Assembly (NCBI RefSeq): GCF_003721565.1
Contig: NZ_RJJE01000003.1
Span: 62,001 to 126,000, forward strand
Length of the DNA stretch: 64,000 nucleotides
DNA from: Rufibacter immobilis
GTDB taxonomy: Bacteria > Bacteroidota > Bacteroidia > Cytophagales > Hymenobacteraceae
Direction: 5' to 3'
How positions within the stretch are numbered: position 1 is the first letter of the stretch; each line of letters opens with the position of its first letter. Under the pieces are notes generated by a model. It was not told where the DNA came from. It saw only the letters and a list, made by a program, of their open reading frames with translations, and did no database searches. Position numbers and translations under genes: made by a program. Below are positions 24,856 through 33,418 of this stretch, piece after piece.

Positions 24856-26394
24856 CTAGATTTTATCTGTGACGATGTGATAAGTGGGGTCTTCCAGAAT
24901 GTTGACTTCAATCACGGCATCGGCGTTTTGCAGGAGCAGGCGGCAGTCGGGGCTCAGGTGGCGGAGCAGCAGTTTCTTTCCGGCTTTCTGGTACCGCTCC
25001 GTGAGTTTGTTCAGGGCGTCAATCCCAGACATATCGGCCACGCGGCTGTCTTTGAAATCAATGATCACGGTATTTGGGTCATCGGCAACGTCAAATTTCT
25101 CGGTGAACACCGCGGTTGACCCGAAGAACAACGGACCGTAGACCTCGTAGTGCTTCACCCCGTCAGCATCCAGGTGCTTGCGCACGCGTATGCGTTTGGC
25201 GCTTTCCCAGGCAAACACCAAGGCCGAGATAATTACGCCAATGAGCACCGCCAGCGCCAGGTTGTGCAGCCAGATGGTGATTACCGCCACCAACATGCCC
25301 ACAAACACGTCTTGCCGCGGCATTTTATTGATGATTCTAAAGCTGATCCACTCAAACGTACCCACAGACACCATCACCATCACGCCCACCAGCGCCGCCA
25401 TGGGCACCAGCTCAATGAGGGGCGCACCCAGCAAAATCACGAGCAGAATGGTGAAGGCTGCAATGATACCCGCCAGCCGGGCGCGGGCTCCCGCCGAGAG
25501 GTTCACCAGCGTCTGGGCAATCATGGCGCACCCGCCCATGCCAAAGAAAAAGCCGTTGAGCACATTGGCCGTGCCTTGCGCCACGCTTTCACGGTTTCCG
25601 TTGCCGCGGGTGCCCGTAATCTCATCCACCAGGTTGAGCGTGAGCAGACTTTCGGTTAAGCCCACCCCGGCCATAATGAGCGCGTACGGGAAGATGATCT
25701 GCAGGGTCTCCAGCGTGAACGGCACCGCCGGAATATGCAAAGGCGGCAAGCCCCCGCCCACCTCGGCAATGTCCCGTACGGTTTTGGTGTCTATGTCAAA
25801 GCCCAGCACCACGGCAAACACCACCACAATGGCTACCAGGGAGGCCGGTACGACTTTCGTGATTCTGGGGAAAATGAGAATAATGGCAATGGTGAGGGCC
25901 ACCAAACCCGCCATAGTGAGGAGCGGTGCCCCAGACAGCCAGGTTACCTCGCCGTTCACCACGGTCTTGAACTGCTCTATCTGCGACATGAAGATGATGA
26001 CGGCCAGTCCGTTCACAAACCCGTACATGACCGGTTGCGGCACCAGCCGGATGAACTTACCCAGCTTGAACACGCCCACCAGCACCTGCAACACGCCCGC
26101 CAGCGCCACGGCCGCAAACACATACTCCAGCCCATGGCTCTGCATGAGCGCGATGAGCACCACCGCCGTGGCCCCCGCCCCACCAGACACCATACCGGGT
26201 CTTCCGCCCAGCACCGCCGTCACCAGGCCCATGATAAAGGCCGCGTACAACCCCACCAACGGCGGAAAACCGGCCAGAATTGCAAACGACAAAGACTCCG
26301 GAATCATGGTCATGGCCACGGTGAGCCCGGCCAGAATCTCCGCGCGGTAATTCACTTTCTGGCTAAAATCAAATAAACGTACATATGGCTTCAT
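24856..26394 (-). CDS. SulP family inorganic anion transporter with STAS domain
   Basis: 512 aa. Ten or more membrane segments starting at about residue 20, with the SulP signature AGLTVAMTMIPESLSFAILAGFPPLVGLYAAF near the N-terminus and GMGGCAMIAQTLVNL at mid-length. The C-terminal 115 residues form a STAS domain (TVIIDFKDSRVADMSGIDALN). The family moves sulfate, bicarbonate or other anions in the inner membrane. No carbonic anhydrase or sulfate genes are adjacent, so the substrate stays open. A promoter lies about 160 bp upstream. Confidence 0.94.
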   Translation of the reverse strand: MKPYVRLFDFSQKVNYRAEILAGLTVAMTMIPESLSFAILAGFPPLVGLYAAFIMGLVTAVLGGRPGMVSGGAGATAVVLIALMQSHGLEYVFAAVALAGVLQVLVGVFKLGKFIRLVPQPVMYGFVNGLAVIIFMSQIEQFKTVVNGEVTWLSGAPLLTMAGLVALTIAIILIFPRITKVVPASLVAIVVVFAVVLGFDIDTKTVRDIAEVGGGLPPLHIPAVPFTLETLQIIFPYALIMAGVGLTESLLTLNLVDEITGTRGNGNRESVAQGTANVLNGFFFGMGGCAMIAQTLVNLSAGARARLAGIIAAFTILLVILLGAPLIELVPMAALVGVMVMVSVGTFEWISFRIINKMPRQDVFVGMLVAVITIWLHNLALAVLIGVIISALVFAWESAKRIRVRKHLDADGVKHYEVYGPLFFGSTAVFTEKFDVADDPNTVIIDFKDSRVADMSGIDALNKLTERYQKAGKKLLLRHLSPDCRLLLQNADAVIEVNILEDPTYHIVTDKI

Positions 26395-26554
26395 CCTTTA
26401 AAGATCAAGGTTACAAGTAAAGTATAGAAAGGAGGTTCCGGCGGCAAAGAAGGCCCGCCGAATTAAAACGAAAAGGAAACAGGAAAGGCGCTGCCCCGCC
26501 TCACGGTGGAGTAACTGGGCTTTGCGGAAGGAAGGTGTTTCTCATAAGGAGCCG

Positions 26555-26585
26555 CAAAAGTACGGAAAAGTGCCCAGCCCTGAAA
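26555..26585 (-). promoter_or_regulatory. Candidate promoter of the SulP gene
   Basis: On the minus strand TTTC, 19 bp, TACTTTTG: one mismatch to the TTTG-N19-TAnnTTTG pattern. The leader would be about 150 nt. Confidence 0.5.
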
Positions 26586-26631
26586 CCTGAGTTCCCCACA
26601 CCGGCTGCGCCATCGCGCCATAAAAAAACTG

Positions 26632-26681
26632 CGTCTGCGTTTAGGGGCTGTTTTTCAAAAAACAGCCCCTAAACGCAGACG
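26632..26681. repeat. Palindromic repeat copy 12, perfect 24-bp arms
   Basis: Core with GGGGCTG/CAGCCCC, extended by a copy-specific CGTCT/AGACG. It is 20 bp after the stop of the glutathione peroxidase gene (read leftwards) and fits as its terminator. Confidence 0.96.
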
Positions 26682-26701
26682 TGCGTAATAAAAACCAGAA
26701 C

Positions 26702-27289
26702 TTATTTCTTCAGCGCCTGTTGCATTTCCTCGCCCAGCGGCGAAATGGCCGGCCCGAAGTAGTGCGTGAGCACCCCGTTCTCGTCTAGCAGGTATTTGCT
26801 GAAGTTCCAGTCTGGGGCGTGGCCGTTCCAGCCATTCTGGTTGGGTTGGGTGAGCCAGCGGTACACCGGGTTCTGGTTCTGGTCTTTCACCACCACGCTT
26901 TTCTTCGCCAGCGGGAAGGTCACCCCAAAGTTAACCTGGCAGAACTGCGAGATAGTCTGGTCATCGTCTTTCTCCTGCTCTTTGAAGTCATTGGCCGGGA
27001 ACCCGATGATGGCCAGCTGGTCTTTGTGCTGCTCATGCAGCTGCTGGAGCTCTTCATATTGGCCGGTGTAGCCGCAGTTGGAGGCCGTGTTCACCAGTAG
27101 CACCTTCTTGCCTTTGAACTGGCCCATGTCCAGCGGCTGGCCGTTGCTGAGCACCGCGCTGAGGTTGTAGAACGGCTGGGCCGGAGAGGCTTTTTTCTCG
27201 TTCTGCAACACCCGGCCCTTGCTGGTGCCTTTGCTCAGCCGCATGATGAGCGGGTAGAGCCATTTCATGATCTTTTTCCGTAGGTCCAT
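26702..27289 (-). CDS. Glutathione peroxidase-family thiol peroxidase
   Basis: 195 aa. NTASNCGYTGQYEELQQL contains the peroxidatic Cys72 (Cys, not selenocysteine). Trp161 and Asn162 of the catalytic set are present in PDWNFSKYLL. The usual Gln in FPCNQF is Asp101 here (FPANDF). Such bacterial enzymes normally reduce peroxides with thioredoxin. Residues 1-35 form an extra N-terminal segment with a weakly hydrophobic stretch (KWLYPLIM), which may be a membrane-associating end. Between a terminator-like repeat and a further repeat copy, so probably a single-gene unit. Confidence 0.88.
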   Translation of the reverse strand: MDLRKKIMKWLYPLIMRLSKGTSKGRVLQNEKKASPAQPFYNLSAVLSNGQPLDMGQFKGKKVLLVNTASNCGYTGQYEELQQLHEQHKDQLAIIGFPANDFKEQEKDDDQTISQFCQVNFGVTFPLAKKSVVVKDQNQNPVYRWLTQPNQNGWNGHAPDWNFSKYLLDENGVLTHYFGPAISPLGEEMQQALKK

Positions 27290-27350
27290 ATGGGGCTAAA
27301 CAAGTTTAATGCGTCTGGGGTTTTACGCGCAGGAGAGTTTCTGGGTGATT

Positions 27351-27388
27351 CCGTTTAGGGGCTGTTTTTCAAAAAACGGCACTAAACC
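27351..27388. repeat. Palindromic repeat copy 13
   Basis: CGTTTAGGGGCTGTTTTTC with AAAAAACGGCACTAAACC. The right arm has drifted. It lies between glutathione peroxidase and the end of the efflux operon. Confidence 0.85.
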
Positions 27389-27447
27389 AGCGAAGGAGCC
27401 AATGGGCAAACCTTTCCTGAAACCCCACAACATTACGCAAACGCGGC

Positions 27448-28122
27448 TTAGGAAGCAGTACTCCCCGTACTATCCTCTGAGATACCTTTGGCCTTCTTTT
27501 GCTTCTTGAACAGGATCTTCTGCAGGATCAGGTCCAGGTGGCGGCTGAGTTCGCGCTGCAGGTGGTGCAGGAACTCGGCCTCGGGCAAATCCTGTAACTG
27601 GTTCATCTTCCTGAAGTAGGCCTGATTGAGGATGTAGTGGTTCACCGTACCCGAGATGGTACTCATAAGCAACGGCACGTCCAGCTTCTTCCGGAACACC
27701 CCGTTGGCCTGCCCCGCCCTAATGATGGTTTGCACCCAGCGCACGTTGCGGTCGCGCAGGGCGTAGAAATGCGCCAGCGCCTGAGAATCGCTCTCCAGCA
27801 TCTGCACCTGAATGAGCAGCGCGAAGAAATACCGCCGCTCAATGCATTTCTGCACGTAGACCTTCACCGCCTGCTGCATCCGTTTGCGGGCCGAGAGATG
27901 GCGGTGCACAATCTCGTTCAGGAACTGGCTCAGGTTGGTGGTGCGGTAGTCCAGAATAGCCTGCAGCAGGTTTTCCTTGGAGCCGAAATAATACGAGATC
28001 ATAGCCGAATTAGCTTTGCTTTCCCGGCCAATGTCCCGGATGGAAGTAGCGGCGTAGCCTTTGGTGGCAAACAGGCGCTCGGCTGTTTCCATCAATTGGA
28101 TTTGCTTATAGTTGTACTCCAT
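27448..28122 (-). CDS. TetR family transcriptional regulator
   Basis: 224 aa. N-terminal helix-turn-helix of TetR type (IQLMETAERLFATKGYAATSIRDIGRESKANSAMISYYFGSKENLL, residues 8-55) followed by an all-helical ligand domain; the C-terminus is very basic (KKQKKAKG). It is the last gene of the efflux cluster, 12 bp after the MFS stop, so it probably senses a substrate or feeds back on efflux. A second regulator (MarR) opens the cluster. Confidence 0.92.
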   Translation of the reverse strand: MEYNYKQIQLMETAERLFATKGYAATSIRDIGRESKANSAMISYYFGSKENLLQAILDYRTTNLSQFLNEIVHRHLSARKRMQQAVKVYVQKCIERRYFFALLIQVQMLESDSQALAHFYALRDRNVRWVQTIIRAGQANGVFRKKLDVPLLMSTISGTVNHYILNQAYFRKMNQLQDLPEAEFLHHLQRELSRHLDLILQKILFKKQKKAKGISEDSTGSTAS

Positions 28123-28134
28123 CTGGTCTGGTTT

Positions 28135-29709
28135 TTAAGAGGTAATGGTCTGGAACGCCACCGCGGCCCGCCACTTTTTACGCCAGTTCACTAGTTTGCG
28201 GCGGTTTATTTTGCCAAACCGGAACACGGCAACTCCCGCTAAGATAGCACCGCCCGCCAGAATTACATAACCTAACATTTCCTGCACGGTCAGGAGCACG
28301 GCCTGTACCGTCACAGAACCGTACAGCCCCTGCACCCCAGACGCCAAGGCCCGGGCCGCCACGGCGGGATGGAGCGCGTCCATGTTCTGGGCCAGTTGGT
28401 TCAGGTTGTCTATCTGCCCGTGGTACATGCCATAAGACACCAGCGCCGAGAAAAATGCCGGCCCCACAAACGAGCGGAAGATGATGAGAAACGTGGAGGC
28501 CGTGAACATTTCCTGCATCTGCAATTTATCGGCGGCGTAAACCCCCAGGGTGGCAAACAGCACCACCATGCCAAAGCCTTTCATGGCCGAGGCCAGGTAA
28601 AAATCCTGCACACCCGCCCCGGGATGCACGTTCACGTACATGACCACATGCGCCAGGGTATACACCCCAAACCCCACCAGCACCATCTCCTTGAGCCTCC
28701 GCTGATACTTGTTCCAGAAGAACAGGAAAAAACCACCCGCCACAATGCCTGGCACCATCCAGAGGTTGATCTGCGCGTTGGTCACCGGGTTGAACTTGAG
28801 AATTCCCACGGTGAGCGCACTCTGGATTGAACCAGTGCCCATGAACAGCCCCACCAGAAAGACCATGAGCAGCGCGCCCCACACGTTGCGGCGCTTAAGG
28901 ATGGCCAGGTTCAGCAGCGGCTGCGCCAAGGTAAACTGACGCCGGATAAACCACAGCACCAGTACCACAAACGCCAGACAGGCCCCCTGGATGTAGAGCG
29001 AGTTGAAGTAGTCCTCCACTTTGGCAAAACAGAGAATGTAGTTGAGCAGCATCAGGAAACCACTCAGTTGCAGCAGGCTCAGCCAGTCTACCCCGGTCCA
29101 GGGCGCTTTGGGGATGGACCGCTCATTGTGGTAAAAGACAGTTACCAGCGCCAAGCTCAGCAGCAGCCCCGGCAGCATGAAGTAGTACACCAGCTGCCAG
29201 TTATAGTCATAGGCCAACTGGGCCGTAAAGTACGCCGAAGCCTGCCCCGCTATGATGCTGATGGGGTAAAACACCGCGTAGAAACGGCCCCGGTTCCCGT
29301 CTGGGCTAATCATGCCCATCACCGGGATGATTACCTCCATCATGGCGAACATCTTGAACGTACCCAGCAGGAAATTGGCCAGAATCATTACCTGGGGGCT
29401 GGTGGTGTGGGCGCAGAGCAGCGTTAGGGCTGCCGTGGCGCTCAGGCAGATGAGGAGAATGTGCCGCGTCCTTACCTGCGATTTTACCTTCAACAGCAGC
29501 GGGAACGCCACCACCATGCCAATAGATGAGGCAAAGTTGGCCATGGTCAGGTATTCGGCCAGGGTGCCCAGCCCGCCTACCATGTCTGTGATATTGGCAG
29601 TGTACAGGCCGTTGGTGGTAAGCACGGTTAAGGTAAGCACCAACAGGACCAACAGCCCCACCGGCTTGGGTACCCAATCATGGAACAACCCTTTTTTCAC
29701 TTCAGACAT
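28135..29709 (-). CDS. MFS drug efflux transporter (DHA2/EmrB-like)
   Basis: 524 aa from the ATG at 29709, which has a purine-rich AAGGAAG before it. Upstream in-frame codons run through a palindromic repeat and are not coding. About 14 membrane segments, with DWVPKPVGLLVLLVLTLTVL first, and FHDWVPK as cytosolic N-terminus. The partner HlyD and TolC genes come before it, so the product is the inner-membrane pump of a tripartite exporter. Substrate unknown. Two palindromic repeats separate it from the HlyD gene. Confidence 0.9.
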   Translation of the reverse strand: MSEVKKGLFHDWVPKPVGLLVLLVLTLTVLTTNGLYTANITDMVGGLGTLAEYLTMANFASSIGMVVAFPLLLKVKSQVRTRHILLICLSATAALTLLCAHTTSPQVMILANFLLGTFKMFAMMEVIIPVMGMISPDGNRGRFYAVFYPISIIAGQASAYFTAQLAYDYNWQLVYYFMLPGLLLSLALVTVFYHNERSIPKAPWTGVDWLSLLQLSGFLMLLNYILCFAKVEDYFNSLYIQGACLAFVVLVLWFIRRQFTLAQPLLNLAILKRRNVWGALLMVFLVGLFMGTGSIQSALTVGILKFNPVTNAQINLWMVPGIVAGGFFLFFWNKYQRRLKEMVLVGFGVYTLAHVVMYVNVHPGAGVQDFYLASAMKGFGMVVLFATLGVYAADKLQMQEMFTASTFLIIFRSFVGPAFFSALVSYGMYHGQIDNLNQLAQNMDALHPAVAARALASGVQGLYGSVTVQAVLLTVQEMLGYVILAGGAILAGVAVFRFGKINRRKLVNWRKKWRAAVAFQTITS

Positions 29710-29770
29710 TTTATACTTCCTTTCTTTGGTGGCTCTGCGGGGGCAGAGCCAATAGTTCTTTTCTTCTTCC

Positions 29771-29808
29771 CGTTTAGGGGCTCTTTTTCTCAAATTAGCC
29801 GCTAAACG
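29771..29808. repeat. Palindromic repeat copy 14 inside the efflux operon
   Basis: CGTTTAGGGGCTCTTTTT with CTCAAATTAGCCGCTAAACG (imperfect right arm), between the HlyD and MFS genes. Confidence 0.85.
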
Positions 29809-29894
29809 CAGTAGTATGTGATTGAGGTGAATCCACCAGCGGCTTCGCCGAAATGCGGAGCGCACCCCGGGTTGCTAGTCCTGAGCACCTCTTG

Positions 29895-29934
29895 GCGTTT
29901 AGGGGCCGTTTTTGGAAAAAGAGCCCCTAAACGC
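29895..29934. repeat. Palindromic repeat copy 15 inside the efflux operon
   Basis: GCGTTTAGGGGCCGTTTTT / AAAAAGAGCCCCTAAACGC, 9 bp after the HlyD stop. It may lower MFS expression relative to HlyD if it ends some transcripts. Confidence 0.94.
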
Positions 29935-29943
29935 AGGCGCAGG

Positions 29944-31020
29944 TTACAGCAGCGCCTTCACTTCCACGTTCATGCCGGCGCGGAGCTTGTCCAGATCGGT
30001 TGGGCTGTTGGCGGAGGTAAAGTCAATGCGCACGGGAATCCGCTGCTGGATTTTCACGAAGTTACCGGTGGAGTTATCTGTAGGCACGGCGGAGTATTTA
30101 GCCCCGGTGGCCTCAGAGATAGCGGTGATTTGGCCGGTAAACACTTTCCCTTTGATGGCGTCTACCTCCACCTCCACTTTCTGCCCTATGGACAGGTGGC
30201 CGGTTTGGGTTTCTTTGTAGTTGGCCACCACCCAGATTTGTCCGGCGCGCACAATAGACACCAAAGCCTGTCCGGGCTGAATCAGCTGCCCTTCCTGGAT
30301 GGTGCGGCGGCCTACCACTCCGTCATACGGCGCGGTGATCACGGTATACTTCAGGTTCAGTTTGGCCATGTCCAGGGCGGCGGCGGCGCGTTTGATGTTG
30401 GCGTCGTTCACGGCCAGTCTGGACTTCACCTCCTGGGTAGAGAGCTGGGTGGTCTGCTTTTGCTTTAAAAGTCCGCGGTAACGGGCGCGGGCGGCATCAT
30501 ACTCGGTTTTCACCTGTTCGTACTGCTGGCGTGTCACGGCCTCATCTTGCAGGAGACTCTCATAGCGTCTGTAGTTCACTTCCAGGTTCTCCAGGCGGGC
30601 TTTGGCCTCCGCGATGTTGGCTTCAGACACCCCCACGTTGTTGCTCACGGTGTTCACGCTGGAGCTGGTCACGTTCCGGTTGGCCACGGCGTCCAGATAG
30701 GCAGCTTCGGCCTGGGCCAACTGTATCCTGATCTCGTTGTCATTGATGACCACCAGAGTGTCTCCTTTCTTCACGGGTTGGTGCTCTGTGAAACGGATCT
30801 GGTCTATGTAGCCTCCCACGCGCGCGTTGATGGGCGTGATGAACTGCTCCACCTGGGCATCGTTGGTGACTTCGTGATGGCTAAAATCAAAGAAGAGGCT
30901 GGCCACCCAAAGCAACCCACCGGCTACCGCCAGCAGCAACAGTGTGTTGAGGACCATTGGCCCCACTTTCCGTTTCTTAGGCTGTGCTTGCGCTTCTGTT
31001 TGTTCTTTCTGCTGTGACAT
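29944..31020 (-). CDS. HlyD/EmrA family membrane fusion protein
   Basis: 358 aa. A single membrane helix (about 22-45), then the biotinyl-lipoyl-like strand (NARVGGYIDQIRFTEHQPVKKGDTLVVIND), a long alpha-hairpin (about 95-210), the second lipoyl half (YTVITAPYDGVVGRRTIQEGQLIQPGQ) and a beta-barrel. It connects the inner-membrane MFS pump with the TolC channel. It starts 18 bp after the TolC gene stop. Confidence 0.94.
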   Translation of the reverse strand: MSQQKEQTEAQAQPKKRKVGPMVLNTLLLLAVAGGLLWVASLFFDFSHHEVTNDAQVEQFITPINARVGGYIDQIRFTEHQPVKKGDTLVVINDNEIRIQLAQAEAAYLDAVANRNVTSSSVNTVSNNVGVSEANIAEAKARLENLEVNYRRYESLLQDEAVTRQQYEQVKTEYDAARARYRGLLKQKQTTQLSTQEVKSRLAVNDANIKRAAAALDMAKLNLKYTVITAPYDGVVGRRTIQEGQLIQPGQALVSIVRAGQIWVVANYKETQTGHLSIGQKVEVEVDAIKGKVFTGQITAISEATGAKYSAVPTDNSTGNFVKIQQRIPVRIDFTSANSPTDLDKLRAGMNVEVKALL

Positions 31021-31038
31021 GATGATGAATGATTTCTA

Positions 31039-32358
31039 TTAAAGGTTTCCGGCTAAGCGTTGTAATTGGTAATAGGTGTAGAAGATGTTGGCGTCTGCAT
31101 TGGCTTTCTGCAGTTCAGCGTCCAGCTTGGCATTGGTGGCATCCAGCAGGTCCACAATAAGGGCCAGGTTGCCGTAGTACTTCTTCTCCACAATGCGGTA
31201 GTTCTCGTTGGCCAGGCGTACGCCCTGGGCAAAGCTCCGGCTCCGGTCCCGGGCCTCGTTATGTTTGATGAAAGCGCTGTTCACTTCGTTCTCAATGTTC
31301 TGCCGCTGCAGCGCGAGCATCTGCTGTTGCTGGATTACGGCAGTGTTAGCCACGGCTATGCTGTGGCGGGCATTGTACAAAGAAGACAGGTTATAGCTGA
31401 TGCCTACCCCCATGTTCCAGCCCTGCGAGTACATGTCTATGGCCGGACTCACGTTGGTAAGCGGCCGTGACAGCGAGTTACCCGCCTGCAGCGAGACGGT
31501 GGGCAATTTATCTGCCTTGGCAATCTGCAGGTTCTTACGGGCGATGTCTACATTCACTTGCCCCGCCTTCAGGTCTGGGAAGTTTTGGAGGGCCAGGTCT
31601 AGGTAAGTGTGGTAGTCACGGGTTTCCAGTTGGGTCTGCAGGAACGAGGAGTCTGGCACAATCTGGATGTTGGCGGGCAAGCCCACAATCTGCCGCAGCT
31701 GGTGGTTGGAGATAGCCAGATTGTTGCTCACTTCCTGCACCGCCATGCTCAGGTTGGTGATCTGAAGCTCACTGCGGAGCAAGTCATTGCGCGTGACCAT
31801 GCCCTGCTTGTACAGATTCTGGATGTTCTTCATGCGCAGCTGGGCCAGCTCAATGTTGCGTTGGTAGACCTCACGCTGGCGGGCCAGCCGGTACAGATCT
31901 ACGTAGCGGGCCACCAGCAGCAATTTTATGTCGGCGCGGTTCTTATCAAAGTTCAGTTGGGCTACTTCCTGGCTCAGCTGGGCGCGTTCAATACTGTTTA
32001 GGATGGCTCCGCCCTTGAACACCACCTGGCTAGCCTGCACCGAGAAGGAGTTCCCGAAGTGCGGCATCTCCACGCTTCTAGCCTCCGACAGGTCTGGGTT
32101 GAGGATCTTCACGTCGCCCAGGTAACTACCCGACGCGCTCACACTCAGGCTGGGACGCTGCTGGGTTTCGGCTACGGCGCGCTGCTGGCCGGCCAGCTCA
32201 ATGCCGGTACGCGACACCTGCAGCTGCTGGCTGTTCTGCTCGGCCAAGGTGAAAAGTTCGTCTAGCGTAAGCACCTGCGGCACCAGTTCCTGGGCCTGTA
32301 CGCCCAGACAAACCAGCAGCCACAGCAGCAGACTCAAAACGATTGGTTCCTTAATCAT
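31039..32358 (-). CDS. TolC family outer membrane efflux channel
   Basis: 439 aa. Signal peptide ending in GVQAQ. The protein is mostly alpha-helical with the duplicated TolC pattern: LTLDELFTLAEQNSQQLQVSR at the N-terminus and DIARKNLQIAKADKLPTVSLQAG opening the second half. It supplies the outer-membrane duct for the HlyD/MFS pair. A palindrome that matches the MarR-promoter palindrome lies 13 bp before the start. Confidence 0.94.
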   Translation of the reverse strand: MIKEPIVLSLLLWLLVCLGVQAQELVPQVLTLDELFTLAEQNSQQLQVSRTGIELAGQQRAVAETQQRPSLSVSASGSYLGDVKILNPDLSEARSVEMPHFGNSFSVQASQVVFKGGAILNSIERAQLSQEVAQLNFDKNRADIKLLLVARYVDLYRLARQREVYQRNIELAQLRMKNIQNLYKQGMVTRNDLLRSELQITNLSMAVQEVSNNLAISNHQLRQIVGLPANIQIVPDSSFLQTQLETRDYHTYLDLALQNFPDLKAGQVNVDIARKNLQIAKADKLPTVSLQAGNSLSRPLTNVSPAIDMYSQGWNMGVGISYNLSSLYNARHSIAVANTAVIQQQQMLALQRQNIENEVNSAFIKHNEARDRSRSFAQGVRLANENYRIVEKKYYGNLALIVDLLDATNAKLDAELQKANADANIFYTYYQLQRLAGNL

Positions 32359-32370
32359 AAAATTCTTTAC

Positions 32371-32388
32371 AGTTAAATGTTTAACTAT
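32371..32388. promoter_or_regulatory. Candidate MarR operator between marR-like and TolC genes
   Basis: AGTTAAATGTTTAACTAT, an inverted repeat AGTTAAA-TG-TTTAACT. It matches the palindrome at 32878-32895 at 15 of 18 positions. Confidence 0.55.
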
Positions 32389-32402
32389 TACTACAAAAAA
32401 AT

Positions 32403-32855
32403 TTACTCAGCAGTTTCCTGCACGCTTTTATAGATGCTGTCAAAAATGCGCAATCCGTTTTCCAGCGTCTCCTCAGAGATGTTCTTGGCTACCAGTCCGT
32501 ACATTTCCTCCAGCCAGGGCGTGACCAAACTTTGCAGGTTCCGGCCCTCCGGGGTGAGGGTAATTAACTTGTTGCGGCGGTCTTGCCCGTCTTCGGTACG
32601 TTGCACCAGCTTACGGCGTACCAGATTGTCTATGAGGTACGTGAGGCTGGCCTTGTCTTTGATGATGGCGTTGGCAATCTCCTGCTGGTTCACATTGTCT
32701 TTCGCCCACAGGAAACGCAGGACCTGTAGCATTTCAAAGGTGATGTCCAGGTTATGCGCCTTGAACTTCTGACGCATGAACCCCTTCAACGCTAAAGTCA
32801 CTTTAGACATCTGCTGCAGGAAAAGGATGGCGTTTTCACGGTGGTTCTCGTTCAT
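32403..32855 (-). CDS. MarR family transcriptional regulator
   Basis: 150 aa, normal length. Winged helix with FLWAKDNVNQQEIANAIIKDKASLTYLIDNLVRRKLVQRTEDGQDRRNKLITLTPEGR; the DRR-N wing is typical of MarR. First gene of the cluster MarR-TolC-HlyD-MFS-TetR, so it should repress the exporter until a toxic ligand is present. Palindromes in front of it and in front of TolC share one motif, consistent with autoregulation. Confidence 0.93.
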   Translation of the reverse strand: MNENHRENAILFLQQMSKVTLALKGFMRQKFKAHNLDITFEMLQVLRFLWAKDNVNQQEIANAIIKDKASLTYLIDNLVRRKLVQRTEDGQDRRNKLITLTPEGRNLQSLVTPWLEEMYGLVAKNISEETLENGLRIFDSIYKSVQETAE

Positions 32856-32859
32856 GGCA

Positions 32860-32895
32860 CAAAGTTAAGTATACAATAGTTAAACGTGCAACTAT
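32860..32895 (-). promoter_or_regulatory. Efflux operon promoter with overlapping palindromic operator
   Basis: Minus-strand -7 box TAACTTTG at 32860-32867, and a -33-like TTG at 32889-32891 (21-bp spacer). The inverted repeat AGTTAAACGTGCAACTAT (32878-32895) covers the -33 region, where a bound repressor would block transcription. Confidence 0.55.
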
Positions 32896-32935
32896 TATGA
32901 AAGATTCCAGTCTTTGCAAAGAATTCCACTACTCC

Positions 32936-32975
32936 TGTTTAGGGGCCGTTTTTGGAAAAAGAGCCTCTAAACGCA
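32936..32975. repeat. Palindromic repeat copy 16
   Basis: TGTTTAGGGGCCGTTTTT / AAAAAGAGCCTCTAAACGCA. It lies between the divergent efflux operon and the Lys-rich protein gene. Confidence 0.92.
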
Positions 32976-33058
32976 TTTCTTTCATTACAGAGAGCAACCC
33001 TCCCGCACGCGCACCGTTTTAAGGAAGGCAACAGATATTCTCACTTAACTGAAGCAAA

Positions 33059-33364
33059 ATGAAAAAGATAACATTTTTAGCGGCCCTGTTTGTGGCAGCC
33101 AACCTCCAGATAACTACCGCCTCAGCCACTGATCTTCCCGTGCAACCTGTGCAGGACACCACCCAGGTGAAACAGACCAACAAGGAAAGAGCCAAGGAAG
33201 GAGCTCACCAGGTGGGCCACGGTGCCAAATCGGTGGGGAAAGGAACCAAGAACCTGGCCGTGAGCGGTGCCAAGGCTACGGGCAAAGGCGCCAAGAAAGC
33301 CGGTAAAGCCGTAAAGAACACCACTAAGAAAGGGGTTCAGAAGGTAGGGGAGAAAGTAGATTAA
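33059..33364 (+). CDS. Secreted Lys/Gly/Ala-rich repeat protein
   Basis: 101 aa. Signal peptide ending around SATD, then a basic low-complexity region (GHGAKSVGKGTKNLAVSGAKATGKGAKKAGKAVKN) with a loose 11-residue rhythm that resembles LEA-like or histone H1-like tails. Probably extracytoplasmic and extended or amphipathic. Function unknown; a stress-protection role would be a guess. A perfect terminator follows 17 bp downstream. Confidence 0.7.
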   Translation: MKKITFLAALFVAANLQITTASATDLPVQPVQDTTQVKQTNKERAKEGAHQVGHGAKSVGKGTKNLAVSGAKATGKGAKKAGKAVKNTTKKGVQKVGEKVD

Positions 33365-33381
33365 CGGCCCCCGCTCTTAAT

Positions 33382-33418
33382 AAAAAAGCCCTACCTATTT
33401 TCAGGTAGGGCTTTTTTT
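33382..33418. terminator. Terminator after the Lys-rich protein
   Basis: AAAAAAGCCCTACCT and AGGTAGGGC followed by seven T, with a 6-nt loop. Confidence 0.88.

Noticed and set aside
25178-26350. 390-codon plus-strand frame opposite SulP
   Set aside because: Antisense to a complete SulP gene with STAS domain; composition (Thr/Ser/Met/Arg) is typical of a shadow frame.
29710-29865. N-terminal extension of the MFS protein
   Set aside because: The extra codons translate repeat copy 14 (LRKRAPKR) and a better start with a purine-rich site is at 29709.
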